From: Roseovarius salinarum
Lineage (GTDB): Bacteria > Pseudomonadota > Alphaproteobacteria > Rhodobacterales > Rhodobacteraceae
Direction of reading: 5' to 3'
Assembly (NCBI RefSeq): GCF_002834145.1
Contig: NZ_PHNT01000006.1
Coordinates: 1 to 64,000 of the forward strand
Length of the DNA: 64,000 nt
The notes below the pieces were generated by a model. That model was not told the DNA's origin. It did not search any database and saw only the letters and a list, made by a program, of their open reading frames with translations. Position numbers and translations under genes: made by a program. The stretch's first letter is position 1, and each line of letters opens with the position of its first letter. Below are positions 1 to 7,646 of the stretch, piece after piece.

Positions 1-1
1 C

Positions 2-1405
2 CGCGCCGCGCGCGACCGGGTTCTGGCGCGGGCCCTGCGGGCCGGGGTGCTGGATGCGGCGGCGGCCCGTGCCGCGCGGCAGGCGCCGGTCCCGGCCGGT
101 CGCCACCCGTTCCCCGCGCTTGCGCCGCACCTGTCGGACCTTGCACGTCGCAGCGCTCCTCTGGCCACGCGCCACCGGCTGACGGTCGATGCCACCCTTC
201 AGGCGGGGCTGGAACGGGTCGCGCGAGAAACGGCGCGCGACCTGCCCGAGGGGGTGTCGGTGGCGATGCTGGTGGCCGATCATCGCACGGGCGAGATCCT
301 GGCCTCGGTCGGGTCGGCGGGTTACGACGCGCCGACCGGGCGGCACGGTTTCGTCGACATGACGCGCGCGCGCCGCTCGCCCGGGTCCACGCTCAAGCCG
401 TTCATCTACGCCATGGCCTTCGACCGGGGGCTGGCGCATCCGCAGACGCTGATCCGTGACCGCCCCGTCGCCTTTGGCGACTACGCGCCGCAGAACTTCG
501 ACGGCCGGTTCCGGGGCGAACTGTCGGCGGCGCGGGCGCTGCGGCTGTCGCTGAACGTGCCGGCGGTCCTGTTGCTGGACGAGATCGGGCCGGCCCACCT
601 GATGGAACTGATGCGCCGCGCCGGGGCGGCCCCCGCGCTTCCGGGCGATCGCGCGGGGCTGGCCGTCGGGCTGGGCGGCGTGGGGCTGACCCTGACGGAG
701 TTGACGGGCCTTTACGCCATGCTGGGGCAGGGGGGTCTGGCGCGGCCACTGTGGTGGAACGCGACCACCGGGCCAACCGCCGGCGGCCCCCGCCTTATGG
801 GTCGCGCCGCGGCCTGGCAGGTGGGTGACATCCTGGCCGGGCTTGCCCCGCCGCCGGGTGCGCCGGCGGGGCGGCTGGCCTACAAGACCGGCACCTCCTA
901 CGGGCATCGCGACGCCTGGGCCGTGGGGTTCGACGGGGCGCATGTGGCGGGCGTCTGGATCGGCCGGCCCGACGGCACGCCGGTGCCCGGCGCCTTCGGC
1001 GGCGAGCTGGCGGCGCCCGTGCTGTTCGAGGCGTTCCAGCGGCTCAAGCCCGCGCCCGACCCGTTGCCGCCCGCGCCGCCGCAGGCGCTTCTGGTGCCCA
1101 CCGCGGAATTGCCGCAACCCCTGCGGCGTTTCACCGGGCGCGAGGCTGTTTTCCGCGCGGCGGAGGATGCGCCGAAACTGTCATTTCCGCCGGAGGGGGC
1201 GCGCCTGCCGCTGGCGGATGCCGGCGTACCGGTGAAGGTGCGCGACGGCACGCCGCCCTTCACCTGGATGGCGAACGGGGCGCCCGTTCTGACCGGCGTC
1301 CGGCGTCGCCAGGCGCACCTGCCGGGGCTGGGACGCGGGTTCTCGCGCCTGTCGGTGATCGACGCCGAGGGCCGCGCGGCGGCCGTGACCGTGCGGATCG
1401 ACTGA
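2..1405 (+). CDS. pbpC: Penicillin-binding protein 1C, C-terminal part (partial at window edge)
   Basis: Bifunctional peptidoglycan glycosyltransferase/transpeptidase of the cell envelope; only the transpeptidase half and tail are in view. The frame is open from base 2, so the gene starts upstream and the GTG at 47 is internal. The serine-nucleophile motif STLK lies at bases 386-397, followed by SLN ('SLNVPAV', near 548) and KTGT at 884-895, the three signatures of a penicillin-binding domain. The last ~130 residues are Pro-rich then beta-rich and match the BiPBP C-terminal domain typical of PBP1C. It ends 3 bases before the stop of the convergent thiolase gene, leaving no room for separate terminators. 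The family assignment is secure; the 1C subtype rests on the C-terminal domain. Confidence 0.9.
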   Translation, partial: RAARDRVLARALRAGVLDAAAARAARQAPVPAGRHPFPALAPHLSDLARRSAPLATRHRLTVDATLQAGLERVARETARDLPEGVSVAMLVADHRTGEILASVGSAGYDAPTGRHGFVDMTRARRSPGSTLKPFIYAMAFDRGLAHPQTLIRDRPVAFGDYAPQNFDGRFRGELSAARALRLSLNVPAVLLLDEIGPAHLMELMRRAGAAPALPGDRAGLAVGLGGVGLTLTELTGLYAMLGQGGLARPLWWNATTGPTAGGPRLMGRAAAWQVGDILAGLAPPPGAPAGRLAYKTGTSYGHRDAWAVGFDGAHVAGVWIGRPDGTPVPGAFGGELAAPVLFEAFQRLKPAPDPLPPAPPQALLVPTAELPQPLRRFTGREAVFRAAEDAPKLSFPPEGARLPLADAGVPVKVRDGTPPFTWMANGAPVLTGVRRRQAHLPGLGRGFSRLSVIDAEGRAAAVTVRID

Positions 1406-1408
1406 GCG

Positions 1409-2584
1409 TCAGAGCCGTTCGAGCGCCAGCGCGATGCCCTGGCCGCCGCCGATGCACATGGTCACCAGCGCCCGCGTGCCGCCGATCCGCTCAAGCTCAT
1501 AAAGCGCCTTGATCGTCAGGATCGCGCCCGTCGCACCGACGGGGTGGCCCAGCGCGATGGCGCCGCCGTTGGGGTTGACCTTGGCCGGGTCCAGCCCGAG
1601 GCTGCGGTTGACCGCGATGGCCTGCGCCGCGAAGGCCTCGTTCGATTCGATAACGTCGAAATCGGCCGCCGACAGCCCGGTCTTGCGCAGCAGGTTGTCC
1701 ACCGCCGGGATCGGGCCGAGGCCCATCACGTCAGGCCGCACGCCCGCGTGGGCATAGCCGACAACGCGCGCCCTGGGGGTCAGCCCGGCGGCCTCGGCCG
1801 CCTCGGCGCGGGCCAGCACCATCGCGGCGGCGCCGTCGTTGATGCCGCTGGCGTTGCCGGCGGTGACGCTGCCCTCCCCGGCAAAGGCGGGCCTGAGCCC
1901 CGCCAGCCCCTCGGCCGTCGTGGGCTTGGGGTGCTCGTCGGTGTCGAAGGCCACGGTGTCGCGCTTGATCTTCACCTCGACCGGCACGATCTGGTCGGCA
2001 AAGCGGCCTTCCTCGATTGCGCGCGCCGCCCGGGTCTGGCTTTCCAGCGCGAAGGCGTCCTGATCCGCGCGGCTGACCTCGTGTTCGTGGGCGACATTCT
2101 CGGCCGTCACGCCCATGTGCCCGGTGCCGAAGGGGCAGTTGAGCGCGCCCAGCATCATGTCGCGTGTCTTCACGTCACCCATCTTGGCGCCCCAGCGCTG
2201 GTCGGGGATGATGAAGGGCGAGCGGCTCATGTTCTCGGACCCGCCGGCCACGGCGAAATCGGCGTCGCCCATGGCCAGCGACTGCACGGCCGAGACGACC
2301 GCCTGCGCGCCCGAGCCGCAGAGCCGGTTGACGTTCATCGCCGGCACCGTGTCGGGAATGCCCGCGTCGATCGCGGCGACGCGCGACAGGTACATGTCCC
2401 GCGGTTCGGTGTTGATGACATGGCCGAAGACGACATGGCCCACCTGGCCCGGCTCGACGCCCGCGCGCTCCAGCGCGGCGGCGGTTACGGTCGCGCCCAG
2501 TGCGGTGGGCGGGGTGCCGGCCAGCTTGCCGCCGAAAGTGCCGATGGCGGTGCGCGCGCCGTCGAGAAGAACGATGTCGGTCAT
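1409..2584 (-). CDS. Acetyl-CoA C-acyltransferase (thiolase), 391 aa
   Basis: Condenses or cleaves acyl-CoA thioesters in the cytoplasm. The acyl-accepting cysteine is Cys89 in 'NRLCGSGAQ'. The His motif 'GHPVGATG' and the second catalytic Cys in 'CIGGGQG' lie near the C-terminus. Length matches biosynthetic/degradative thiolases of ~390 residues. I chose the ATG at 2584 ('MTDIVLLDGARTAIG') because family homology begins there and a GGAG lies just upstream; the frame stays open for another 64 codons but that extension is low-complexity Arg/Pro. Sequence style resembles BktB-type beta-ketothiolases as well as PhaA; no phaB or other beta-oxidation partner is adjacent, so the substrate range is not settled. 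Confidence 0.93.
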   Translation of the reverse strand: MTDIVLLDGARTAIGTFGGKLAGTPPTALGATVTAAALERAGVEPGQVGHVVFGHVINTEPRDMYLSRVAAIDAGIPDTVPAMNVNRLCGSGAQAVVSAVQSLAMGDADFAVAGGSENMSRSPFIIPDQRWGAKMGDVKTRDMMLGALNCPFGTGHMGVTAENVAHEHEVSRADQDAFALESQTRAARAIEEGRFADQIVPVEVKIKRDTVAFDTDEHPKPTTAEGLAGLRPAFAGEGSVTAGNASGINDGAAAMVLARAEAAEAAGLTPRARVVGYAHAGVRPDVMGLGPIPAVDNLLRKTGLSAADFDVIESNEAFAAQAIAVNRSLGLDPAKVNPNGGAIALGHPVGATGAILTIKALYELERIGGTRALVTMCIGGGQGIALALERL

Positions 2585-2682
2585 TGGAAACTCCGCGGAT
2601 TGAGCGTTCGACCGGAAGCCTAGGAAATGCCCCGACGCTTGGCAATCGGGACGTGCCGTCACCGGCGCCGCGCGCGGCGGCG

Positions 2683-3408
2683 TCACACGGCGGGAACCAG
2701 GGGCGCGCGGCCGGTTTCCGTCAGCATCCAGGCGTCGCGGCCCTCGAAAACGGCCGGGATCAGGGGACGGCCCCAACCGGCCCCGGCGTCGAGGTCGACG
2801 CGGTTGCCGTAATGCGTGGGAAACTCGATGGGCGTGTGGCCGTGCACGATCAGCGGGCCGTGATCGCGGCGGTCCGACAGGAACGGCTCGCGGATCCAGA
2901 TCAGGTCGTCCGGGTCCTGCCGCCCGAGCGGCACGCCGGGGCGGATGCCGGCGTGCACGAACAACAGGTCGCCCTCGGCATGGTGCCAGCGCAGGGCACG
3001 CAGGAATTCGCGGTGGGCCGTCGGCACGGCGCGCAGCAGGGCCGCGGGATCATCGAGCGCCTGCGCCGGCTCAAGCCCGTAGCAGGCCAGCGTCGCCGCG
3101 CCACCCATGTTGCCCGACAACCAGCCCAGCGCGACGCCTTCGGGGCCGAGGCCCGTCTCGGCGGCGTCGAGAACGTCGATGAAGATCTGGTCGTGGTTGC
3201 CGCGCAGCACGATCCAGTCGCGTCCCGCCGACAGACCGTCGAGAAGTGTCTGCACAACGCCACGGCTGTCGGGGCCACGGTCCACGAGGTCGCCCAGGAA
3301 GACGGTGCGGGCCCCTGCGCCGCCGTCGGCCGCGATCATCTCGAGCGCGGCGTCGAGGCCGGCCTTCTGGCCGTGGATATCGGGGACGACATAAACGGGA
3401 TCGGCCAT
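2683..3408 (-). CDS. Calcineurin-like serine/threonine or dinucleoside-tetraphosphate phosphatase, 241 aa
   Basis: Metal-dependent phosphoesterase of the PPP fold. The metal-binding signatures are in order: 'DIHG' near the N-terminus, 'GDLVDRGPDS' around residue 40, 'LRGNHD' around residue 70, and later His residues ('FVHAG', 'IVHGHTPI'). This arrangement fits both bacterial Ser/Thr protein phosphatases (PrpA/PrpB type) and Ap4A hydrolase ApaH; the short length and single domain fit the generic family. It lies 98 bases upstream of the thiolase gene on the same strand and may be co-transcribed with it. The fold is secure; the substrate is not predictable from the sequence. Confidence 0.88.
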   Translation of the reverse strand: MADPVYVVPDIHGQKAGLDAALEMIAADGGAGARTVFLGDLVDRGPDSRGVVQTLLDGLSAGRDWIVLRGNHDQIFIDVLDAAETGLGPEGVALGWLSGNMGGAATLACYGLEPAQALDDPAALLRAVPTAHREFLRALRWHHAEGDLLFVHAGIRPGVPLGRQDPDDLIWIREPFLSDRRDHGPLIVHGHTPIEFPTHYGNRVDLDAGAGWGRPLIPAVFEGRDAWMLTETGRAPLVPAV

Positions 3409-3497
3409 GCCCCAGCCCTAGCATGAAAGGAATGCTTGGAAAACGCGGGCGATCGGGCATCATGGAGGCGCGGACACGGACAGTGAAAGGAAACGCC

Positions 3498-3878
3498 ATG
3501 ACGGGCATTTCAAGGGCCTTCATGCTGCTTGCGATTCTCAGTGCCATCATCGGCATGGGCTGGGGAATCATGATGGCGGCCACTCAGGATCACACGCTGG
3601 CGCCGGCGCATGCGCATCTCAACCTGCTGGGATGGGTGAGCTTCGCGATCTTCGCCTTCTACTATCATCTCGTGCCCGGCGCGGCGGCCGGATGGCTGGC
3701 GCGGCTGCACGTCGCGCTGTCGGTCGTCGGGGTCGCGGTGCTGATTCCGGGCATCGTCATGGCGCTGACGCAGCAGGGCGAGGTGCTGGGCAAGCTGGGC
3801 TCGGTGATCGTGCTGGCCGGGATGCTGTGCTTTCTCGGCGTCGTGATGCGCGGGACCGCCGATTTCAAGCCCGGCTGA
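3498..3878 (+). CDS. Small cytochrome-c-oxidase subunit I-like membrane protein, 126 aa
   Basis: Predicted inner-membrane protein with about four hydrophobic helices. The segment 'HAHLNLLGWVSFAIFAFYYH' resembles the His-containing helix of haem-copper oxidase subunit I, and stand-alone proteins of this size occur in alphaproteobacteria under the name 'cytochrome-c oxidase'. It is far too short for a working oxidase and the full set of haem and copper ligands is absent, so a haem-binding, sensory or assembly role is only a guess. The ATG at 3498 has GAAAGGA upstream; the longer open frame before it is Arg-rich shadow. It stands alone between genes on the opposite strand. Confidence 0.75.
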   Translation: MTGISRAFMLLAILSAIIGMGWGIMMAATQDHTLAPAHAHLNLLGWVSFAIFAFYYHLVPGAAAGWLARLHVALSVVGVAVLIPGIVMALTQQGEVLGKLGSVIVLAGMLCFLGVVMRGTADFKPG

Positions 3879-3895
3879 GCGGGACCAGCGCCCTT

Positions 3896-4270
3896 TCACT
3901 TGCCCATGACGGCCGGTCCCAGCAGCAGCACGACAACCGGAACCGGCGCCACGGCACTCGCCACGGTGACAACGACCGCCGGGAGCGAAAAAAGCCGGCT
4001 CATCCCGGCCATCATCGCGATGCCGCCGCCACCGCCCACCAGGAAGTTGCCTGGCGAATTGATCGCGAGGCCCAACGCGATGTGACGATGGGTGAGCAGG
4101 CGCTCGGCCAGCCGGTTCGGCGCCGCCGAAAGCAGGAAGGCGAGCCGTGCTTCGCCGGGCACGGCATCGAACCGCGCCAGAAGCCGGGCGGTGCGGGCAA
4201 GGCCGAGATCGCGCGCGAGGCTGATCAGCGCGGCGGCACGGCGCGGCCCGCGCTGCGGTTGGGCCGCCAC
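3896..4270 (-). CDS. Hypothetical membrane protein, possibly a remnant (about 124 aa)
   Basis: The C-terminal ~100 residues look like a conserved uncharacterised membrane-protein family: 'FDAVPGEARLAFLLS', then a Gly-rich turn 'LVGGGGGIAMMAG' and a hydrophobic C-terminal helix rich in Val and Pro. The frame runs on upstream to 4558, but the sequence before about 4270 belongs to an unrelated protein type. The start given is the in-frame GTG at 4270, chosen only because the change in character happens there; the ribosome-binding site is weak. Either a real short gene abuts a pseudogene, or both pieces are fused remnants. I do not recognise a function. Confidence 0.45.
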   Translation of the reverse strand: MAAQPQRGPRRAAALISLARDLGLARTARLLARFDAVPGEARLAFLLSAAPNRLAERLLTHRHIALGLAINSPGNFLVGGGGGIAMMAGMSRLFSLPAVVVTVASAVAPVPVVVLLLGPAVMGK

Positions 4271-4570
4271 GATCAGGCGCCGTCCTTTGCCGGTCGCCGG
4301 GTCGTCGCAGCGCGCCTCGCATTCCCTTGAGACGAAGGTGCCATCCTTGAAGACGAATGTGTCGACGACGTCGCGGGGCTGGCCCGTGGGCCCCGTGCGA
4401 CCGGTGAAGACCATGCCGTCCAGCGGCCCTGTTCCCGTTTCGGGAAGGATCTCGGCCGTCGGCGGTGTGCCACCCAAGTCAAGTCGAAGGAACCAAGCGC
4501 ATTGGCGGTGCCACCTGCAAGCATGCCGGCAAAAACAAGGCCAGCCACGGATCTCCACTTACCGGGAATC
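4271..4570 (-). pseudogene. Remnant of a secreted protein, frameshifted and cut
   Basis: On the minus strand a signal peptide ('VAGLVFAGMLAGGTANA', around 4550-4500) is readable in one frame. The matching mature part ('TGPLDGMVFTGRTG', then 'DTFVFKDGTFVSRECEARC') continues in another frame around 4440-4310. The second segment resembles small periplasmic proteins in which such a sequence is followed by many more residues. Here it stops after the Cys-Asp-Asp and runs directly into unrelated membrane-protein sequence. A signal peptide out of frame with its mature domain, plus the missing remainder, suggests a decayed gene fused to its neighbour. A sequencing frameshift would explain the first point but not the second. 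Confidence 0.45.
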
Positions 4571-4644
4571 GGTCGCCTTTCAACCGTTCCCGAGCGTGGA
4601 AATGCCGCCAAACCCCAAGAGTTTCCGAAACGAAGAACGCGCCG
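4569..4644. repeat. 76-bp degenerate direct repeat, left copy
   Basis: Aligned without gaps to 7571-7646: about 50 of 76 positions are identical. The identity is concentrated in a left arm of 30 bases (26 identical) and a right arm of 26 bases (20 identical, ending in a shared GCGCCG), while the middle 20 bases are unrelated. The two copies lie just outside the four-gene sulfur module, in the same orientation. The right arm runs into a short hairpin here (GCGCCG-TCC-CGGCGC, 4639-4653). Confidence 0.55.
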
Positions 4645-4653
4645 TCCCGGCGC

Positions 4654-4681
4654 TTGACACATTCTTGTATTAGAATATTTT
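4654..4681 (+). promoter_or_regulatory. Promoter of the sulfur module with BigR/SqrR-type operator
   Basis: A consensus -35 box TTGACA (4654-4659) is followed by the inverted repeat ATTC-TTGTATTA-GAAT (4661-4676) and a -10-like TATTTT (4676-4681, spacing 16). ATTC-N8-GAAT is the operator reported for the persulfide-sensing repressor SqrR of Rhodobacter and related BigR proteins. The site fills the spacer, so a bound repressor would block RNA polymerase. The AT-rich island stands out from its GC-rich surroundings. The same architecture occurs at 25623-25649. Confidence 0.7.
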
Positions 4682-4761
4682 GGTGATGCCGCGCCGCCGG
4701 CCGGATCAGGGCCTGCGCGCTGCCGGGCCATGCGGCGCATCCCGAGCAAAAGGAGACCAAG

Positions 4762-5277
4762 ATGCAGGATCGTCCCCGCGCTTACTGGCCGCCGCTTCTG
4801 GCCGGACTGGGCCTCGGCCTTGCGCTTCTTCTGACCTTCGTCATCACCGGGCACGGGCTCGGATCGAGCGGGTTCTTCACGCGCGCCGCCGCGGCCGCCG
4901 GCGGATGGCTGATGCCCGAGGCGACGGCGGGGAACCCGTATCTCGGCCGGTATATCGATGCCGGGGCACCGCTTCTGGCCTGGATCACCTGGGAGGTCGC
5001 CGGCCTGTTCGTGGGCGCGCTGATGGGCAGCTTCGCCGCGCGGCGCTTCCGCCCGTCGGTCGAACGCGGCCCACGCACAAGCGCCGGTCTGCGGCTGGCG
5101 CTGGCGCTGGGAGGCGGGGTGCTCACCGGCTTCGGCGCGCGGCTGGCCCGGGGTTGCACCTCGGGGCTGGGCCTGTCGGGCGGTGCGACGCTGGCGGTGG
5201 CCGCCTTCATCTTTCTCATCGCCTTCTTCATCGGGGGCTTTCTGTTTTCCATGCTGACGCGGAGGGTCTGGGAGTGA
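4762..5277 (+). CDS. YeeE/YedE-family sulfur-compound transporter, N-terminal-type half, 171 aa
   Basis: Inner-membrane protein with about four to five hydrophobic segments. It carries the family signature 'RGCTSGLGLSGG' around residue 130; in the thiosulfate transporter TsuA the equivalent Cys takes part in substrate relay (established for that family). ATG at 4762 has AGGAG seven bases upstream. The stop overlaps the next start by one base, so the two halves are translationally coupled and probably form a heterodimer equal to one full-length YeeE. It is the first gene behind the ATTC-N8-GAAT promoter. The cargo could be thiosulfate, sulfide or persulfide; sequence alone does not decide. Confidence 0.88.
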   Translation: MQDRPRAYWPPLLAGLGLGLALLLTFVITGHGLGSSGFFTRAAAAAGGWLMPEATAGNPYLGRYIDAGAPLLAWITWEVAGLFVGALMGSFAARRFRPSVERGPRTSAGLRLALALGGGVLTGFGARLARGCTSGLGLSGGATLAVAAFIFLIAFFIGGFLFSMLTRRVWE

Positions 5278-5894
5278 TGGAACAACCGCTCTACGACAAC
5301 GGCGTCGCCGCCGGTCTGCTGGCCGGGGTGCTCTTCGGCTATTTCCTGGAGGCGGCGGGCTTCGGCAGCCCGCGCAAGCTGACCGCGCAGTTCCGGCTGC
5401 AGGACTGGGCGGTGTTCAAGGTCATGTTCACCGCTGTCATCGTGGCGGCGACGGGCCTCTGGCTTCTGGATGTCTTCGGCGTTTTCGGGCCCGACAAGGT
5501 CTACGTGCCAACCAGTTTCTTCTGGGCGATCGCCGTTGGAGGGCTGCTCATCGGCGCGGGATTCGCCATCGGTGGCTACTGCCCGGGCACCTCGGTCGCC
5601 GGACTGGCCTCGGGGCGGCTGGACGCGCTGGTCTTCATGGTCGGCATGGTCGTCGGCGTCTGGGTCTTCGCCTGGGCCTACGAGCCGCTCAAGGGCCTGT
5701 ATTTCGCGGCCCAGGGGCCCAAGGGCCAGACCCTGCCCGAGCTCTTCGGGTTGCCGACGTGGGCGATCCTGCTGGCGCTCGTCGTGCTGGCGGTCGCCGG
5801 ATTCCGGGTCGGCAGCGCGCTGGAGCGCCGCTTCGGCGGGCCGATCGGCCCGGCCGGTGACGCGGCGCCAGACACCGTCGACAAGCACACCTGA
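5277..5894 (+). CDS. YeeE/YedE-family sulfur-compound transporter, second half, 205 aa
   Basis: Partner of the preceding half-transporter, starting on the last base of its stop codon with GGAG six bases ahead (5271-5274). It has about five membrane segments and the second family signature 'GGYCPGTSVAG' around residue 100, whose Cys matches the conserved substrate-relay Cys of TsuA-type proteins. The tail from residue 190 is hydrophilic. The longer open frame to 4680 is out of register with the upstream gene and is shadow. Split two-gene YeeE pairs next to sulfur-oxidation genes are common in alphaproteobacteria. The next gene starts 21 bases downstream, consistent with one operon. Confidence 0.88.
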   Translation: MEQPLYDNGVAAGLLAGVLFGYFLEAAGFGSPRKLTAQFRLQDWAVFKVMFTAVIVAATGLWLLDVFGVFGPDKVYVPTSFFWAIAVGGLLIGAGFAIGGYCPGTSVAGLASGRLDALVFMVGMVVGVWVFAWAYEPLKGLYFAAQGPKGQTLPELFGLPTWAILLALVVLAVAGFRVGSALERRFGGPIGPAGDAAPDTVDKHT

Positions 5895-5915
5895 AGTCAA
5901 ACGAAAGGATACGCC

Positions 5916-6668
5916 ATGAGCAAACGCAAATCCCTTCTCGCCCTGCTGCCCGCGGCTGCCGTCGCCGCCGGCGCGGCGGGAACCGATGCGGACACCGGCA
6001 CGCGCTCCGGCGTCCTGCCGCAGATCGTGTCGGCCGCTCACGCCCAGAGCAACCCCTGCGCGATCGCCAACCCCTGCGCGATTGCCAACCCATGCGCCGT
6101 GGCCGGCGACGCGGGCGACGAGGCCGACGCCCCGGACTATGCCGCGACCGCCGAGACCCCGGCGGACAACCCTTTCGACGTGCCGGCGGGCTACGCCCAG
6201 GCCGCCTATGGCGACACCATGCCGGGCGTGGTCGAGAACTACCTGCGCGCCGCACCCTACGTGGGCACCGGCGGCGTGGTGACCGACAAGGGCTACGCCA
6301 TGATCAAGGCCGTGGGCTTCAAGACGGTGCTGAGCCTCAATACCGCCGAGGAGGGCGCGGCGGACGAGCGTGATCGCGCCGAGGCCGCCGGGCTGACCTA
6401 CCTCAACGTGCCTGTCTCCGAGCGGGCGCCGGTGGCCGATCAGGTCGACCGCATCGCGGAGATCGTCAACGACCCCGACAACTACCCCATCCTGATGCAT
6501 TGTCAGTCCTCGAACCGGGTTGGGGCGTCCTGGGCGCTCTACCGGGCCCAGGCCGGCGTGCCCGCCAAGATCGCGGTGCAGGAGGGGCGCACCGTTGGCC
6601 TCAAGCCCAGCCGCGAATGGAAGGTGCGCGAGATCCTCGGCATGGACCCGTTGCCCGAGCAGGAGTGA
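5916..6668 (+). CDS. Periplasmic DUF442 (TIGR01244-like) sulfurtransferase/phosphatase-fold protein with NPCA repeats, 250 aa
   Basis: Has an export signal ('LLALLPAAAVAAGAAG', probable cleavage after 'AHA' near residue 44), then three tandem copies of NPCA-type hexapeptides, an acidic linker, and a dual-specificity-phosphatase-like domain from about residue 85. The active-site loop is 'HCQSSNRVGAS', i.e. Cys-X4-Arg, the spacing of rhodaneses rather than the Cys-X5-Arg of phosphatases, so sulfur transfer is more likely than phosphate release (inference). ATG at 5916 has GAAAGGA upstream. It lies third in the YeeE operon, placing a cysteine-rich sulfur carrier on the outer face of the transporter. 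A related domain is fused to a sulfide:quinone oxidoreductase at 23847. Confidence 0.8.
   Translation: MSKRKSLLALLPAAAVAAGAAGTDADTGTRSGVLPQIVSAAHAQSNPCAIANPCAIANPCAVAGDAGDEADAPDYAATAETPADNPFDVPAGYAQAAYGDTMPGVVENYLRAAPYVGTGGVVTDKGYAMIKAVGFKTVLSLNTAEEGAADERDRAEAAGLTYLNVPVSERAPVADQVDRIAEIVNDPDNYPILMHCQSSNRVGASWALYRAQAGVPAKIAVQEGRTVGLKPSREWKVREILGMDPLPEQE
6051..6104 (+). repeat. Three tandem 18-bp repeats encoding NPCA(I/V)A-type units
   Basis: Copies at 6051-6068, 6069-6086 and 6087-6104 lie head to tail inside the periplasmic DUF442 gene. The first two differ at one base; the third has changed more, giving NPCAVA. Each unit puts one Cys six residues after the last, directly behind the signal peptide. 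Confidence 0.85.
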
Positions 6669-6746
6669 CCGGCCCGGCCGCATGACACCAACTCGGGGGC
6701 GGTGCGCTTGACTGCGCCCGCCCCCGTCGCCGAAACGAGTGCCGTG

Positions 6747-7490
6747 ATGACAGACGCCGCCCCCGCCCCGCCGCTTGGCGATTACCCGCGCGCCGATCTC
6801 GAAGCGATGCACGCCGCCGCCGAGCGCGTCTTGCTGGCCGCGCAGGCGCTGGACGCGGCGGGGCAGACGGTCGTCTCCGCGCTGATGCCCGGCGCCGAGC
6901 GGATCGAGGCCTGGGCGCACTACCCCGAGCACGACATCCGCGACCGCGACAACGGCGTGCAGTTCTACTACCATGCCCACCCGGAGGAGCACCGCGGCCC
7001 CGGCGAGCATGGCCATTTCCACGTCTTCGCCTACCCGGACACGCCCGCCCGCACCACCGCGGAGGGGGGCGGGCACGGTTGTTCGCACGCGCCCGAGGAC
7101 GCGGCCGGTCGCCGCCCCTGCCACCTGATCGGCATCTCGATGGACGCGCTGAGCCGTCCCATCGCGCTGTTTACCACCAACCGCTGGGTCACCGGCGAGG
7201 ACTGGCGCGACGGCGACGAGGTGACGGCGATGGTTCGCGCCTTCGATCTTGCGCCAAGGGAACCCTATCGCCACACCCGGGACTGGCTTGCCGGGATGAT
7301 GGGCCTGTTCCGCCCCCAGATCGAGCGGCTTATCGCCGAGCGTGACGCCGGCATCGCGCAGTGGCGCGCGGCCCGTGGCGGCGATGTCCTGGAGGACCGC
7401 GACCTTTACCGCGTGTCCGGCTGCCGGATCGACCTGTCGCGCCAGATCGTCGATCTGGAAGCGGCGTTGGAGATCGAGCCGTCGGGCTGA
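6747..7490 (+). CDS. Uncharacterised His-rich protein of the sulfur module, about 247 aa
   Basis: No function recognised; it may correspond to an uncharacterised DUF family found in alphaproteobacteria. No signal peptide or membrane segment is seen, so it is probably cytoplasmic. The middle is rich in His with Cys ('YYHAHPEEH', 'GEHGHFHVF', 'GGGHGCSHAPED'), a pattern suited to metal binding, followed by Trp-rich 'TTNRWVTGEDW'. The start is uncertain: I prefer ATG 6747, but GTG 6702 is in frame and neither has a strong ribosome-binding site. It follows the DUF442 gene by under 80 bases and ends the module; the right-hand direct repeat begins 80 bases downstream. Confidence 0.7.
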   Translation: MTDAAPAPPLGDYPRADLEAMHAAAERVLLAAQALDAAGQTVVSALMPGAERIEAWAHYPEHDIRDRDNGVQFYYHAHPEEHRGPGEHGHFHVFAYPDTPARTTAEGGGHGCSHAPEDAAGRRPCHLIGISMDALSRPIALFTTNRWVTGEDWRDGDEVTAMVRAFDLAPREPYRHTRDWLAGMMGLFRPQIERLIAERDAGIAQWRAARGGDVLEDRDLYRVSGCRIDLSRQIVDLEAALEIEPSG

Positions 7491-7570
7491 CGTCGAAGCC
7501 GCACACAGACGCCACGCGGCCAGCGTTCCGGCGCACGAAATACCGGCCGTGTGCTTGCCGCTTTCGGCCA

Positions 7571-7646
7571 TCGGACGCCCTTCAACCGGTCCCGGGCGTG
7601 CGCGCTTTCACGAAATCGGCGTGTCCCCGAAACCGAAAACGCGCCG
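7571..7646. repeat. 76-bp degenerate direct repeat, right copy
   Basis: Partner of 4569-4644, same length and orientation, with conserved outer arms and an unrelated centre. Its last nine bases form the start of the serA terminator stem. So the 'native' context of this sequence may be the serA 3' flank, and the left copy may be a displaced duplicate (inference). Confidence 0.55.

Noticed and set aside
4671-4676. TAGAAT as a -10 box for the sulfur module
   Set aside because: Only 11 bases separate it from TTGACA, too short; TATTTT five bases further on fits better, and TAGAAT belongs to the operator palindrome.
4782-7571. Minus-strand open frame of 929 codons across the sulfur module
   Set aside because: Antisense to four well-supported genes with ribosome-binding sites; low-complexity Arg/Gly sequence.
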